Source of the DNA: JAFMJV01 sp963800275
GTDB lineage: Bacteria; Chloroflexota; Limnocylindria; Limnocylindrales; CSP1-4
DNA: 64,000 bases
Assembly (NCBI GenBank): GCA_963800275.1
Contig: CAWDAI010000014.1
Span: forward strand, 1-64,000
Direction of reading: 5' to 3'
A program made the position numbers and the translations under genes. This document shows positions 1 through 15,584 of the stretch, one piece after another. The notes beneath the pieces were generated by a model, which saw only the letters and a program-made list of their open reading frames with translations, made no database searches and had not been told where the DNA came from. Positions within the stretch are counted from its first letter, which is position 1; every line of letters starts with the position of its first letter.

Positions 1-17
1 ACCGTTATCCGGCCTGG

Positions 18-46
18 TTGACGAGTCATCCATGACGCGATACCAT
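18..46 (+). promoter_or_regulatory. Candidate promoter of rpoBC
   Basis: A -35 TTGACG (18-23) and a -10 TACCAT (41-46) are separated by exactly 17 bp. The predicted start lies near 53, giving a leader of about 88 nt before rpoB. Inside the spacer is a small dyad, GTCAT-CC-ATGAC (25-36), where a regulator could sit. The hexamers resemble those before rpsL and glmU in this window. Confidence 0.55.
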
Positions 47-140
47 TCTGGGTCGGTGAGCGCGGCCCTTTTCTTTTCAACGACCCATGTGGTCGGATTC
101 CCGTGCCTTGATCGCCTCTCCCTGAGGCCAGGAGTGCCCC

Positions 141-3100
141 ATGACCGTGTCTGAAGTCGATCGTCGGCGTGCGCCCATTTCGGTGGAGCGTGAACGATAT
201 TCCCGGATCCCCGAGGTCCTGCCCATCCCCGACCTGATCGAGCTTCAGCGCAAGTCGTACGACTGGTTCGTGGAGAAGGGCCTGCGTGACCTGCTCGACG
301 AGATCACGCCCATCGCGGACTTCACCGGCAAGTCCATGGAGCTGCACTTCAACGACTACCAGTTCGGCGACCCCAAGTACGACCAGCTCGAGTGCCGTGC
401 CCGTGACCTGACCTTCAGCCGCCCGCTCTACGTGGATGTCGAGCTCGTCATCCACGAGACCGGCGAGCACATCGAGCAGCGCGTCTACATGGGCGACTTC
501 CCGAGCATGACCGAGCGGGGCACGTTCATCATCAACGGTGCCGAGCGCGTCGTGGTCAGCCAGCTGGTGCGCAGCCCGGGCGTGTACTACACCGCCACCG
601 AGGACGCCAACACCGGTCGTCAGCTCTACAGCGCCAAGGTCATCCCCAATCGTGGTGCCTGGCTCGAGTTCGAGACTGCGGCCAAGAACCAGCTCTACGT
701 GAAGGTGGACCGCAAGCGCAAGCTCGAGGCCACCAAGCTCCTGCGTGCCGTGGGCTATGAGACCAACGAGGAGATGGTCGATCTCTTCAAGGCCGTGGAC
801 ACCGGTGAGGTCAGCTACATCAGCGAGACCCTCGAGCGCGACACCACCACCACCCGCAGCGAAGCCCTCATCGAGGTCTACAAGAAGCTGCGCCCGGGTG
901 ACCCGCCCACCGGCGACAACGCCGAGAAGCTCGTCGAGAGCCTCTTCTTCAACTTCCGCCGCTACGACCTCGGTCGCGTCGGTCGCTACAAGTTCAACAA
1001 GAAGCTGGGCCCCGTGGCCGACCGCATGGGCCTCAAGCTGCCTGAGCTCGAGCGCACCATCACGCGCGAGGATATCGCGGCCATCGTCGGCCACCTCATC
1101 GAGCTGGACAACGGCCTCGGCTCGCCGGACGACATCGACCACCTGGGCAACCGCCGCATCCGCGCCAACGGCGAGCTCATCCAGAACGCCTTCCGCGTGG
1201 GCCTCCTGCGCATGGAGCGCGTGGTCAAGGAGCGCATGACCATCCAGGAGCCGGACAAGGCCACGCCCAACGTCCTGGTCAACATCCGCCCGGTGGTGGC
1301 GGCCATGAAGGAGTTCTTCGGCGGCAGTCAGCTGTCGCAGTTCATGGATCAGACCAATCCGCTCGCGGAGCTCACCAGCAAGCGCCGACTGAGCGCGCTC
1401 GGACCGGGTGGCCTGTCGCGCGAGCGTGCCGGCTTCGACGTTCGCGACGTGCACCACAGCCACTACGGCCGCATCTGCCCCATCGAGACGCCGGAGGGCC
1501 CGAACATCGGCCTCATCGGCTCGCTCGCGACGTATGGCCGCATCAACGAGTACGGCTTCATCGAGACGCCCTATCGCAAGGTCAAGCGCCTTGCCGACTA
1601 CAAGGACAAGGGCCTCATCGACGAGATCGCCGGCGAGGACGTGGTCGACGCCAAGGGCAAGGTGATCCTGGCCGCCGGCGAGCCCATGACCGAGGCCGCT
1701 GTGGCGGAGCTCAAGAACCAGAAGCGCAAGGCTTTCCGGATCAAGCCGCGCGTGACCGACGAGATCGAGTACCTCGCGGCCTATGACGAGGAGGAGCGCT
1801 ACGTGGCCCAGGCCAACGCGACCCTCGACGGGCACGGCTACTTCGTCGACGAGCGCGTGCCCTGCCGTCACCTCGAGGGCTTCCCCGAGGTGCGTCCCGA
1901 GCAGGTCGATTACATGGACGTGAGCCCCAAGCAGGTCGTGTCCGTGGCCACCGCGCTCATCCCCTTCCTGGAGCATGACGACGCCAACCGTGCGCTCATG
2001 GGATCCAACATGCAGCGCCAGGCGGTGCCCCTCCTGCAGCCCGAGTCGCCCATCGTGGGCACGGGCATGGAGGCCCGCGCCGCCCAGGACTCGGGGCAGG
2101 TCATCGTGGCCCGCGAGGCCGGTGTGGTGACCTCGGTCACGGCCGACCTCATCACCGTCGAAGGTGACTCGGGCGAGCTGCGCGAGTACCCCCTCGAGAA
2201 GTTCGTGCGCTCCAACCAGGGCACCTGCATCAACCACCGCCCGGTGGTCGAGGTGGGCATGCGCGTGGCCGAGAACGCGGTCCTCGCCGATTCGTCCTCC
2301 ACGCAGGAGGGCGAGCTCGCGCTCGGCCGCAACATCCTGGTCGCCTTCATGAGCTGGGAGGGCGGCAACTACGAGGACGCCATCGTCGTCTCCGACCGCC
2401 TCGTGCGTGAGGACCTCTTCACCAGCATCCACATCGAGAAGCACGAGCTCGAGTCCCGTGACACCAAGCTCGGCCCCGAGGAGATCACCCGCGATATCCC
2501 CAACGTCGGCGAGGAGTCGCTCAAGGACCTCGACGAGGACGGGGTGGTCTACATCGGCGCGGAAGTCCAGCCGGGCGACATCCTGGTGGGCAAGATCACG
2601 CCCAAGGGCGAGACCGAGCTGACCGCCGAGGAGCGCCTGCTCCGCGCGATCTTCGGCGAGAAGGCGCGCGAGGTGAAGGACTCCAGCCTGCGCCTGCCGC
2701 ACGGTGAGCGCGGCAAGGTCGTGGATATCCGCGAGTTCAACCGCGACAACGGCGACGAGCTGCCCCCGGGCGTCAACCGCCTCATCCGCGTCAGCGTCGC
2801 CGCCAAGCGCAAGATCAGCGTGGGCGACAAGATGGCCGGCCGTCACGGCAACAAGGGCGTGGTCGCCAAGATCCTGCCCCAGGAGGACATGCCCTTCCTG
2901 CCCGACGGCACGCCGGTCGACATCATCCTCAACCCGCTGGGCGTGCCCTCGCGCATGAACATCGGCCAGATCCTCGAGACCCACCTCGGCTGGGCGCTCC
3001 ACGAGCGCGGCATCAAGGAGGGACGCACGATCAAGGCGGCCACGGCCGTCTTCGACGGGGCCAGCGAGGAGCAGATCGAGCAGGAGCTGCTCGACGCGGG

Positions 3101-3608
3101 TCTGCCGGTGACCGGCAAGACCACCCTGCGTGACGGCCGCACCGGCGAGAAGTTCGACCGTGAGGTCACCGTCGGCTACATCTACATGCTCAAGCTCCAT
3201 CACCTGGTGGAGGACAAGATCCACGCCCGCTCCACGGGCCCCTACAGCCTCATCACCCAGCAGCCGCTCGGTGGCAAGGCCCAGTTCGGTGGCCAGCGCT
3301 TCGGCGAGATGGAGGTCTGGGCCCTGGAGGCCTATGGCGCAGCCAACATCCTCCAGGAGCTGTTGACGGTGAAGTCCGACGACGTCATGGGCCGTGTCCA
3401 GACGTACGAGGCCATCGTCAAGGGCGAGGACATCCAGGCACCCGGCGTGCCGGAGTCGTTCAAGGTCCTCATCAAGGAGCTCCAGAGCCTCGGCCTCAAC
3501 GTCGAGATCCTCAACGAGAACGAAGAAGAGATCCACTTCGCCGAGGACCCCTCGGCCTACCCGCTGCCAGACCTTGGCGGCATCAACCTGGCTGGTTTCG
3601 AGGACTAG
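141..3608 (+). CDS. rpoB: DNA-directed RNA polymerase subunit beta
   Basis: Catalytic beta subunit of RNA polymerase, 1155 aa, in the usual size range for short-form bacterial beta. The rifampicin-pocket region (SQFMDQTNPL, residues about 403-412) is followed by the conserved GPGGLSRERAG and CPIETPEGPNIG stretches; the GDKMAGRHGNKG motif lies near residue 895 and the PLGGKAQFGGQRFGEMEVWAL block near the C-terminus. AGGAG at 130-134 sits 6 nt before the ATG and fixes the start. It is followed after 87 nt by rpoC, so the two are co-transcribed. Oddity: the position equivalent to E. coli His526 is Ser413. Confidence 0.99.
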   Translation: MTVSEVDRRRAPISVERERYSRIPEVLPIPDLIELQRKSYDWFVEKGLRDLLDEITPIADFTGKSMELHFNDYQFGDPKYDQLECRARDLTFSRPLYVDVELVIHETGEHIEQRVYMGDFPSMTERGTFIINGAERVVVSQLVRSPGVYYTATEDANTGRQLYSAKVIPNRGAWLEFETAAKNQLYVKVDRKRKLEATKLLRAVGYETNEEMVDLFKAVDTGEVSYISETLERDTTTTRSEALIEVYKKLRPGDPPTGDNAEKLVESLFFNFRRYDLGRVGRYKFNKKLGPVADRMGLKLPELERTITREDIAAIVGHLIELDNGLGSPDDIDHLGNRRIRANGELIQNAFRVGLLRMERVVKERMTIQEPDKATPNVLVNIRPVVAAMKEFFGGSQLSQFMDQTNPLAELTSKRRLSALGPGGLSRERAGFDVRDVHHSHYGRICPIETPEGPNIGLIGSLATYGRINEYGFIETPYRKVKRLADYKDKGLIDEIAGEDVVDAKGKVILAAGEPMTEAAVAELKNQKRKAFRIKPRVTDEIEYLAAYDEEERYVAQANATLDGHGYFVDERVPCRHLEGFPEVRPEQVDYMDVSPKQVVSVATALIPFLEHDDANRALMGSNMQRQAVPLLQPESPIVGTGMEARAAQDSGQVIVAREAGVVTSVTADLITVEGDSGELREYPLEKFVRSNQGTCINHRPVVEVGMRVAENAVLADSSSTQEGELALGRNILVAFMSWEGGNYEDAIVVSDRLVREDLFTSIHIEKHELESRDTKLGPEEITRDIPNVGEESLKDLDEDGVVYIGAEVQPGDILVGKITPKGETELTAEERLLRAIFGEKAREVKDSSLRLPHGERGKVVDIREFNRDNGDELPPGVNRLIRVSVAAKRKISVGDKMAGRHGNKGVVAKILPQEDMPFLPDGTPVDIILNPLGVPSRMNIGQILETHLGWALHERGIKEGRTIKAATAVFDGASEEQIEQELLDAGLPVTGKTTLRDGRTGEKFDREVTVGYIYMLKLHHLVEDKIHARSTGPYSLITQQPLGGKAQFGGQRFGEMEVWALEAYGAANILQELLTVKSDDVMGRVQTYEAIVKGEDIQAPGVPESFKVLIKELQSLGLNVEILNENEEEIHFAEDPSAYPLPDLGGINLAGFED

Positions 3609-3626
3609 CCAACCCCCTGGGTCCCC

Positions 3627-3649
3627 GGCCCGGAGCGCTCCTCCGGGCC
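3627..3649 (+). promoter_or_regulatory. Stem-loop in the rpoB-rpoC spacer
   Basis: A perfect 9-bp inverted repeat, GGCCCGGAG / CTCCGGGCC, closes a 5-nt loop (3636-3640) in the 87-nt gap between rpoB and rpoC. No T-run follows, so it is unlikely to be a full intrinsic terminator. It could protect mRNA ends, be an RNase III site, or slow polymerase to set the rpoB:rpoC ratio. Confidence 0.5.
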
Positions 3650-3695
3650 GCCCTCGCATCCCGCGCCGTGACGGCGGTGCGGCTGAAGGAGAACG

Positions 3696-8297
<4,602 letters not shown>

Positions 8298-8326
8298 GCA
8301 GCGACCAGGCGCCTCGATCCCGTACG

Positions 8327-8362
8327 CGGCCGGCTCCACCGCCACCTGGCGTGAGCCGGCCG
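8327..8362 (+). terminator. Hairpin after rpoC, probable end of rpoBC transcript
   Basis: Thirty nt after the rpoC stop, CGGCCGGCTC (8327-8336) pairs perfectly with GAGCCGGCCG (8353-8362). The 16-nt loop holds a further nested repeat (CGCCA/TGGCG). The T-run is weak (TTGCGCGT), so termination may be partial or Rho-assisted. It lies just before the promoter of the next operon. Confidence 0.55.
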
Positions 8363-8382
8363 TTGCGCGTCCGTTCCCGTGT

Positions 8383-8411
8383 TTGACGGCCGTCGGGGCC
8401 ACTGCTAGTAT
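8383..8411 (+). promoter_or_regulatory. Promoter of the str-S10-spc super-operon
   Basis: TTGACG (-35, 8383-8388) and TAGTAT (-10, 8406-8411) are separated by 17 bp. A TG one base before the -10 makes it an extended -10 (TGC-TAGTAT). Transcription would start near 8418, leaving a leader of about 228 nt before rpsL. It is the best promoter match in the window for the ribosomal protein block. Confidence 0.65.
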
Positions 8412-8645
8412 TTGCGGTCGCGGCTCAAACAGGCCGCGTCGGTTACGCGCGCGTCGTCCTCCGGGACGTTCCGCCGGACCGGGCGGTCTCCCCGAGAGGG
8501 GGCCCGACAGGGGCCCGACCCCCGGGATCCGGATGACCGCCGCATCAGACAGACAGCACATAGAGCAGGGTAGCGTGCGCTCCGCACGGGTCCCTGACAA
8601 CGCGTCGAGAGGACGCCCAGCAAGACATAGGGAGACGAACACTCC
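8412..8645 (+). promoter_or_regulatory. Long structured leader of the str operon
   Basis: With the preceding 8298-8411 this fills the 348-nt gap between rpoC and rpsL. No small ORF with support was found. The leader opens with a hairpin CGCGGC (8419-8424) / GCCGCG (8433-8438), has a short CCGCC/GGCGG hairpin near 8471-8486 and a direct repeat GGGCCCGAC (8500-8508, 8511-8519). Ribosomal protein operons often use such leaders for autoregulation. Whether this one binds S7, S12 or another protein is unknown. Confidence 0.35.
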
Positions 8646-9058
<413 letters not shown>

Positions 9059-9059
<1 letters not shown>

Positions 9060-9523
9060 TGCCCCGACGTGCACAGATCCCCCGCAAGGTCAAGTACTCG
9101 CCGCCGCTCAGCCGCACCACCGATCGTTTCGTGGTCAAGCTGATGAAGGATGGCAAGAAGGGGCTGGCCGAGAAGATCCTGCGCCAGGCGCTGGCCCGGG
9201 CCGAGGCCCAGGCTGGACGACCCGGACTGGAGGTCCTCGACTCGGCCCTGCGCAACGCGACCCCACTCATCGAGGTCAAGCCCCGGCGCGTCGGTGGTGC
9301 CACCTACCAGGTGCCCGTCGAGATCCGCGGCGACCGTCGCACCAGCCTCGGCGTGCGCTGGCTCGTCCAGGCTGCGCGCAAGCGCAACGGCAAGTCCATG
9401 AGCGAGAAGCTGGCTTTCGAGCTGGTCGACGCCATGAACGGGCTCGGGTCGGCCGTCAAGCGACGCGAAGACACCCACAAGATGGCCGAGGCCAACCGCG
9501 CCTTCAGCCACTTCCGCTGGTAA
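9059..9523 (+). CDS. rpsG: 30S ribosomal protein S7
   Basis: Primary 16S rRNA-binding protein that nucleates head assembly of the 30S subunit, 154 aa (E. coli 178, most bacteria 156). The N-terminal MPRRAQIPRKVK start, the PLIEVKPRRVGGATYQVPVEI core (written here as separate blocks PLIEVKPRR and GGATYQVPVE) and the C-terminal EDTHKMAEANRAFSHFRW are typical. The start codon shares its A with the rpsL stop, so translation is coupled. S7 is the classical autoregulator of the str operon. Confidence 0.98.
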
Positions 9524-9557
9524 GCGGGCCCCACCCCACGAGAGGACGACGCCCAGG

Positions 9558-11630
9558 ATGACTCGACAGTTTCCGCTCGCACGTACGCGGAACATCGGCA
9601 TCATCGCGCATATCGACGCCGGCAAGACCACCGTCACCGAGCGGATCCTGTTCTACACGGACAAGATCTACAAGCTGGGCGAGGTGCATGAGGGCGCGGC
9701 CACGATGGACTGGATGCCCCAGGAACAGGAGCGTGGCATCACCATCACGGCCGCAGCCACCACCTGCTTCTGGCGCAACACGCGCATCAACATCATCGAT
9801 ACGCCCGGGCACGTGGACTTCACCGTCGAGGTCGAACGCAGCCTGCGCGTGCTCGATGGCGCGGTGGTCGTCTTCGACGGCGTCGCCGGTGTGGAGCCCC
9901 AGTCCGAGACGGTCTGGCGCCAGGCCGACCGCTATGGCGTGCCCCGCATCTGCTTCATCAACAAGCTCGATCGCACCGGCGCCGACTTCTGGCGCGGTGT
10001 CGAGTCGATCCGCGAGCGACTCGGTGCCAACGCCGTGCCCGTGCAGATCCCCATCGGCCAGGAGCGTGATTTCGAGGGCATCGTCGACCTCATCAACATG
10101 CGCGCGATCGTGTATCACGACGACCTCGGCACCAAGCCCGAGATCACGGACATCCCGGCAGACCTGGTCGAGGAAGCCCAGAAGCATCGCGCGGCCATGA
10201 TCGAGGCGGTCGCGGAGCTCGACGACGAGCTGACCATGAAGTTCCTCGAGGGCGAGGAGCTGACGGTCGACGAGATCCGCCACGGCTTGCGCCTGGGCAC
10301 GCTCCAGAACCGCATCGTGCCCGTGCTCACCGGCACCGCCCTCAAGAACAAGGGCGTGCAGCCGGTACTCGACGCGGTCGTGGACTTCCTGCCCAGCCCG
10401 CTCGACGTGCCGCCCATCACCGGCCTGGACAAGGACGGCAACGAGGTCACCCTCGCGGTCGACGACAAGGAGCCTTTCGCGGCCCTCGCTTTCAAGATCG
10501 CGGCCGATCCCTTCGTCGGCAAGCTGGCCTTCTTCCGTGTCTACAGCGGCCGGCTCAAGACCGGCTCGTACGTGCTCAATGCGAGCAAGGGCAAGAAGGA
10601 GCGCATCGGGCGCATCGTGGAGCTGCACGCCAACTCGCGCGAGGAGATCGAGGGCGTCGCGGCCGGTGACATCGCCGCCGCGGTCGGCCTCAAGGAGACC
10701 TACACCGGCGATACCCTGTCCGATCCCGATCACCCGGTGATCCTGGAGTCGATGACCTTCCCGGAGCCGGTCATCGAGGTCGCCATCGAACCCCGGACCA
10801 AGGCCGACCAGGACAAGCTGGCGGTCGCCCTCCAGCGCCTGGCAGAGGAGGACCCCACCTTCCGCGTGCACAACGACGAAGAGTCGGGCCAGACGCTCAT
10901 CGCCGGCATGGGCGAGCTGCACCTCGACGTGCTCGTGGACCGCATGGTGCGCGAGTTCAAGGTGGCAGCCAATGTGGGCAAGCCGCAGGTCTCCTACCGC
11001 GAGACCATCCGCCGCGAGGCCGCCGGCAATGGCCGTTTCGTGCGCCAGACCGGTGGTCGCGGCCAGTACGGCCACGCCGTCATCAAGCTCGAGCCGGGCG
11101 AGAAGGGCAGTGGCTACGAGTTCGTGGACAAGATCGTGGGTGGTGTCATCCCCCGCGAATACATCAAGTCGGTGGATGCCGGCATCCGCGAGGCCCTCGA
11201 GACAGGCGTCTATGCGGGCTTCCCCATGGTCGACGTGAAGGCCACCCTCTACGACGGTTCCACCCACGAGGTGGACTCGTCAGAGATGGCCTTCAAGATC
11301 GCCGGCTCGATGGCTGCCAAGGACGCCGTACAGAAGGCGGACCCGGCCATCCTCGAGCCGATCATGCGCGTCGAGGTCGTCATGCCCGAGGAGTTCATGG
11401 GCGACGTCATCGGCGATCTCAACAGCCGTCGCGGGCACATCGAAGGGATGGACAACCGCAACGGCACGCAGGTGGTCAGCGCATTCGTGCCGCTGGCCTC
11501 GATGTTCGGCTACGTGACCGACCTTCGCAGCATGACCCAGGGCCGCGCGACCTCCTCCATGGAGTTCTCGCACTACGCACAGGTGCCCAAGGCCATCGCC
11601 CAGGAGCTGGTCCAGAAGGCCGTGGTCTGA
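9558..11630 (+). CDS. fusA: Elongation factor G
   Basis: Translocation GTPase, 690 aa. The G1 P-loop AHIDAGKT is at residues 17-24, followed by the RGITI switch I motif, DTPGH (G3) and NKLD (G4). Domains II-V follow at normal length with no insertion. It lies 34 nt after rpsG and 65 nt before tuf in the conserved str order. The ATG at 9558 follows a purine-rich stretch with GAGAGGACGACG. Confidence 0.98.
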   Translation: MTRQFPLARTRNIGIIAHIDAGKTTVTERILFYTDKIYKLGEVHEGAATMDWMPQEQERGITITAAATTCFWRNTRINIIDTPGHVDFTVEVERSLRVLDGAVVVFDGVAGVEPQSETVWRQADRYGVPRICFINKLDRTGADFWRGVESIRERLGANAVPVQIPIGQERDFEGIVDLINMRAIVYHDDLGTKPEITDIPADLVEEAQKHRAAMIEAVAELDDELTMKFLEGEELTVDEIRHGLRLGTLQNRIVPVLTGTALKNKGVQPVLDAVVDFLPSPLDVPPITGLDKDGNEVTLAVDDKEPFAALAFKIAADPFVGKLAFFRVYSGRLKTGSYVLNASKGKKERIGRIVELHANSREEIEGVAAGDIAAAVGLKETYTGDTLSDPDHPVILESMTFPEPVIEVAIEPRTKADQDKLAVALQRLAEEDPTFRVHNDEESGQTLIAGMGELHLDVLVDRMVREFKVAANVGKPQVSYRETIRREAAGNGRFVRQTGGRGQYGHAVIKLEPGEKGSGYEFVDKIVGGVIPREYIKSVDAGIREALETGVYAGFPMVDVKATLYDGSTHEVDSSEMAFKIAGSMAAKDAVQKADPAILEPIMRVEVVMPEEFMGDVIGDLNSRRGHIEGMDNRNGTQVVSAFVPLASMFGYVTDLRSMTQGRATSSMEFSHYAQVPKAIAQELVQKAVV

Positions 11631-11695
11631 CCCGGCAGCACGCCTAACCACGAGAGCGACAAGCAGCAAGCAGGACATAGCAGAGGACTACGAGG

Positions 11696-12892
<1,197 letters not shown>

Positions 12893-12896
12893 GGGC

Positions 12897-13205
12897 ATGG
12901 CACGGCAGCGGATCCGGATCCGCCTCAAGGCATACGACCACCGGCTCCTGGACCAGTCTGCGCTCCAGATCGTGGAGACGGCCCAGCGCACCGGCGCCGA
13001 AGTCGTCGGCCCGGTACCGCTGCCGACCCGTATCGAGAAGTTCACGGTCCTGCGGTCCCCGTTCATCGACAAGGACAGCCGGGAGCAGTTCGAGATCCGC
13101 ACTCACAAGCGGCTCATCGACATCCTGGATCCGTCTTCCAAGACCGTCGACGCACTGATGCGGCTCTCGCTGGCCGCGGGCGTCGATATCGAGATCAGGA
13201 TGTAA
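12897..13205 (+). CDS. rpsJ: 30S ribosomal protein S10
   Basis: 102 aa, normal length. The start ATG at 12897 gives MARQRIRIRLKAYDH, the standard N-terminus; the open frame runs further upstream inside tuf but that part has no S10 character. It also acts as NusE in antitermination. It lies 4 nt after tuf and directly abuts rplC. Confidence 0.97.
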   Translation: MARQRIRIRLKAYDHRLLDQSALQIVETAQRTGAEVVGPVPLPTRIEKFTVLRSPFIDKDSREQFEIRTHKRLIDILDPSSKTVDALMRLSLAAGVDIEIRM

Positions 13206-13814
13206 ATGAGTATCGGACTGATCGGCCGCAAGGTCGGAATGACCCAGGTCTTCGCGGAGGACGGCACGATGGTGCCGGTCTCCGTGGTGGCCGTCGAACC
13301 CAATACCGTGACCCTGCTGCGCACGCACGAGCGGGACGGCTACACCGCCGTGCAGGTCGGCGCCGGCACCGCCCGTCGTACGACCAAGCCCCGTGCCGGC
13401 CAGCTGAAGGACCTGCCCAAGGTGCGTGACGTGCGGGAGTTCCGCGTCGATGACGTGACCGACTTCGAGGTCGGCCAGACCCTCGACGTGAGCCTCTTCG
13501 CCGATGGCGAGTCGGTGAATATCACCGGTGTCTCCAAGGGCAAGGGCTTCGCCGGCACCATCAAGCGCCACCACTTCCGCCGGGGGCCGGAGACGCATGG
13601 CTCCGACTCGCACCGTGCGCCAGGCTCCATCGGTGGCGGTACCTATCCGGGCAAGGTCTTCCGTGGCACCCCCATGGCGGGCCACATGGGCCACGACCGG
13701 GTGACCGTCAAGCACGCCACCATCGTGCGCAGCGATGCCGAGCGCAACCTGCTGCTCGTGCGGGGTCCGGTCCCGGGCCCACGCAACGCGCTCGTCCTGG
13801 TCAGGAAGGCCTAG
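13206..13814 (+). CDS. rplC: 50S ribosomal protein L3
   Basis: 202 aa. The GLIGRKVGMTQVF N-terminus, the FAGTIKRHHF loop that reaches toward the peptidyl transferase centre and the GSIGG block near 140 are all present. The ATG directly follows the rpsJ stop codon, and rplD starts 2 nt after the stop. Length and motif order are normal. Confidence 0.97.
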   Translation: MSIGLIGRKVGMTQVFAEDGTMVPVSVVAVEPNTVTLLRTHERDGYTAVQVGAGTARRTTKPRAGQLKDLPKVRDVREFRVDDVTDFEVGQTLDVSLFADGESVNITGVSKGKGFAGTIKRHHFRRGPETHGSDSHRAPGSIGGGTYPGKVFRGTPMAGHMGHDRVTVKHATIVRSDAERNLLLVRGPVPGPRNALVLVRKA

Positions 13815-13816
13815 TC

Positions 13817-14440
13817 ATGCCCACCACACCGCTCTACGACAAGACCGGCTCCGAGGCCGGCACCATCGACCTTCCGGACGCCATCTTCGCGGCCCCGGTC
13901 AACACCGCGGTCATGCACCAGGCCGTCGTGGCCCAGCTGGCCGGCCGGCGGCTCGGCACGGCCAAGGTCAAGACGCGTGCCGAGGTGCGTGGCGGCGGCC
14001 GCAAGCCGTACCGCCAGAAGGGCACCGGCCGAGCCCGGCAGGGCACCCGCTCCGCGCCGCACTACGCCGGCGGTGGCGTGGTCTTCGGCCCCACACCGCG
14101 CAAGTACGACAAGCGGCTGCCCAGGCGCATGCGGCGGCTGGCGCTCGTCGGCGCGCTGACGAGCAAGTTCGACGACGGGGCCATCAAGGTCGTCAACGAC
14201 CTCCAGCTCGAAGAGATCAAGACCCGCCAGCTGCTGGACCACCTGGCCTCGCTGCAGGCGGCCGGCAAGATCCTCGTGGTCGAGGACGGCAAGAACGAGG
14301 CGCTCGAGCTCTCTGCCCGGAACGTGCCCGGCATCGTCGTCATCCGCTCGGACTCGCTCAACGTGGTCGACGTCATCGATGCCGACGCCATCCTCATCAC
14401 CAAGCCCTCCATCGCGACCATGTCGGAGGTCTACGCATGA
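13817..14440 (+). CDS. rplD: 50S ribosomal protein L4
   Basis: 207 aa. The extended loop with GGGRKPYRQKGTGRARQGT lines the peptide exit tunnel and is intact. In many bacteria L4 represses the S10 operon through its mRNA leader; here the S10 genes have no separate leader, so any such control would have to act at the str leader. The stop overlaps the rplW start (ATGA). Confidence 0.97.
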   Translation: MPTTPLYDKTGSEAGTIDLPDAIFAAPVNTAVMHQAVVAQLAGRRLGTAKVKTRAEVRGGGRKPYRQKGTGRARQGTRSAPHYAGGGVVFGPTPRKYDKRLPRRMRRLALVGALTSKFDDGAIKVVNDLQLEEIKTRQLLDHLASLQAAGKILVVEDGKNEALELSARNVPGIVVIRSDSLNVVDVIDADAILITKPSIATMSEVYA

Positions 14441-14739
14441 GCCTGACCGCCACGCAGATCATCCTCCGGCCGGTCATCAGCGAGAAGTCGCTCGACCAGT
14501 CGACCAACAACAAGTACACCTTCGCCGTGGCCGACGAGGCCAACAAGCTGCAGATCAAGGACGCGGTCGAGGAGCTCTTCAAGGTCACCGTGCTCAACGT
14601 CAACGTGCTGACCACGAAGCGCAAGGAGAAGTCCCGCAATCGCCGCCGTGGGCGCCAGGTCGGCTTCACGTCGCCCTGGAAGAAGGCCGTCGTGACCATC
14701 AAGTCCGGCGACTCGATCGAATTCTTCGAGGGGGTCTAG
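14437..14739 (+). CDS. rplW: 50S ribosomal protein L23
   Basis: 100 aa, standard length. It shows the N-terminal IILRPVISEKS block and the internal NTKRK-like basic loop (TTKRKEKSRNRRRGRQ). It sits at the tunnel exit and docks SRP and trigger factor. The ATG overlaps the rplD stop by 4 nt, giving translational coupling; the longer upstream open frame is a shadow of rplD. Confidence 0.96.
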   Translation: MSLTATQIILRPVISEKSLDQSTNNKYTFAVADEANKLQIKDAVEELFKVTVLNVNVLTTKRKEKSRNRRRGRQVGFTSPWKKAVVTIKSGDSIEFFEGV

Positions 14740-14741
14740 TC

Positions 14742-15569
14742 ATGCCCATCAGAGGCTATAAGCCGACCTCTCCGGGCCGCCGCTTCATGACGCGGTCGAC
14801 CTTCGAGGAGATCACCACCGACAAGCCGCACAAGCCGCTCGTCGAGTCCAAGAAGCGCGGCTCCGGCCGCAACTCACAGGGCCGCATGACCGTGCGCCAT
14901 CGCGGCGGCGGAGCCAAGCGCAACTATCGCCGCATCGACTTCCGGCGCGACAAGTGGGATGTGCCGGCGGTGCTCGCGACCATCGAGTACGACCCCAACC
15001 GCTCAGCTCGCATCGGGCTGCTGCACTACGCCGATGGCGAGAAGCGCTACATCCTCGTGCCAGCCGGTCTGCAGGTCGGAGACGGGGTCGTGGCCGGGGC
15101 CAAGGCAGAGGCCCGCGTGGGCAACGCCCTGCCCCTGCGCGCCATCCCGCTCGGCACCCAGATCCACAACATCGAGCTGGTGCCCGGCAAGGGCGGCCAG
15201 ATCGTCCGCTCCGCGGGCGCCTCGGCGCAGCTGATGGCCAAGGAAGGCCAGTACGCCCTCGTGCGCCTGCCCTCGGGCGAGGTGCGCCGCGTGGACATGC
15301 GCTGCATGGCCACGGTCGGGCAGGTGGGCAACGTCGATCACGAGAACCAGAGCCTGGGCAAGGCTGGTCGCGCCCGTCATCTGGGCAGGCGGCCGGAGGT
15401 CCGCGGCGTGGTCATGAATCCGCGTGACCATCCCCATGGTGGCGGAGAGGGCAAGTCCCCGACGGGCATGCCCCCCAAGACGCCCTGGGGCCAGCCCGCG
15501 ATGGGTCACCGTACTCGTCGAAACAAGAAGAGCGGGAGGCTTATCGCCACCTCCCGCCATCGCAAGTAG
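14742..15569 (+). CDS. rplB: 50S ribosomal protein L2
   Basis: 275 aa, normal length. It carries the N-terminal KPTSPGRR-type start and the C-terminal NPRDHPHGGGEGK loop, whose histidine is needed for peptidyl transferase activity. The ATG at 14742 gives MPIRGYKPTSPG; upstream reading in the same frame is shadow of rplD/rplW. Only 2 nt separate it from rplW. Confidence 0.98.
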   Translation: MPIRGYKPTSPGRRFMTRSTFEEITTDKPHKPLVESKKRGSGRNSQGRMTVRHRGGGAKRNYRRIDFRRDKWDVPAVLATIEYDPNRSARIGLLHYADGEKRYILVPAGLQVGDGVVAGAKAEARVGNALPLRAIPLGTQIHNIELVPGKGGQIVRSAGASAQLMAKEGQYALVRLPSGEVRRVDMRCMATVGQVGNVDHENQSLGKAGRARHLGRRPEVRGVVMNPRDHPHGGGEGKSPTGMPPKTPWGQPAMGHRTRRNKKSGRLIATSRHRK

Positions 15570-15584
15570 GCAGGGAGGAGCGAC

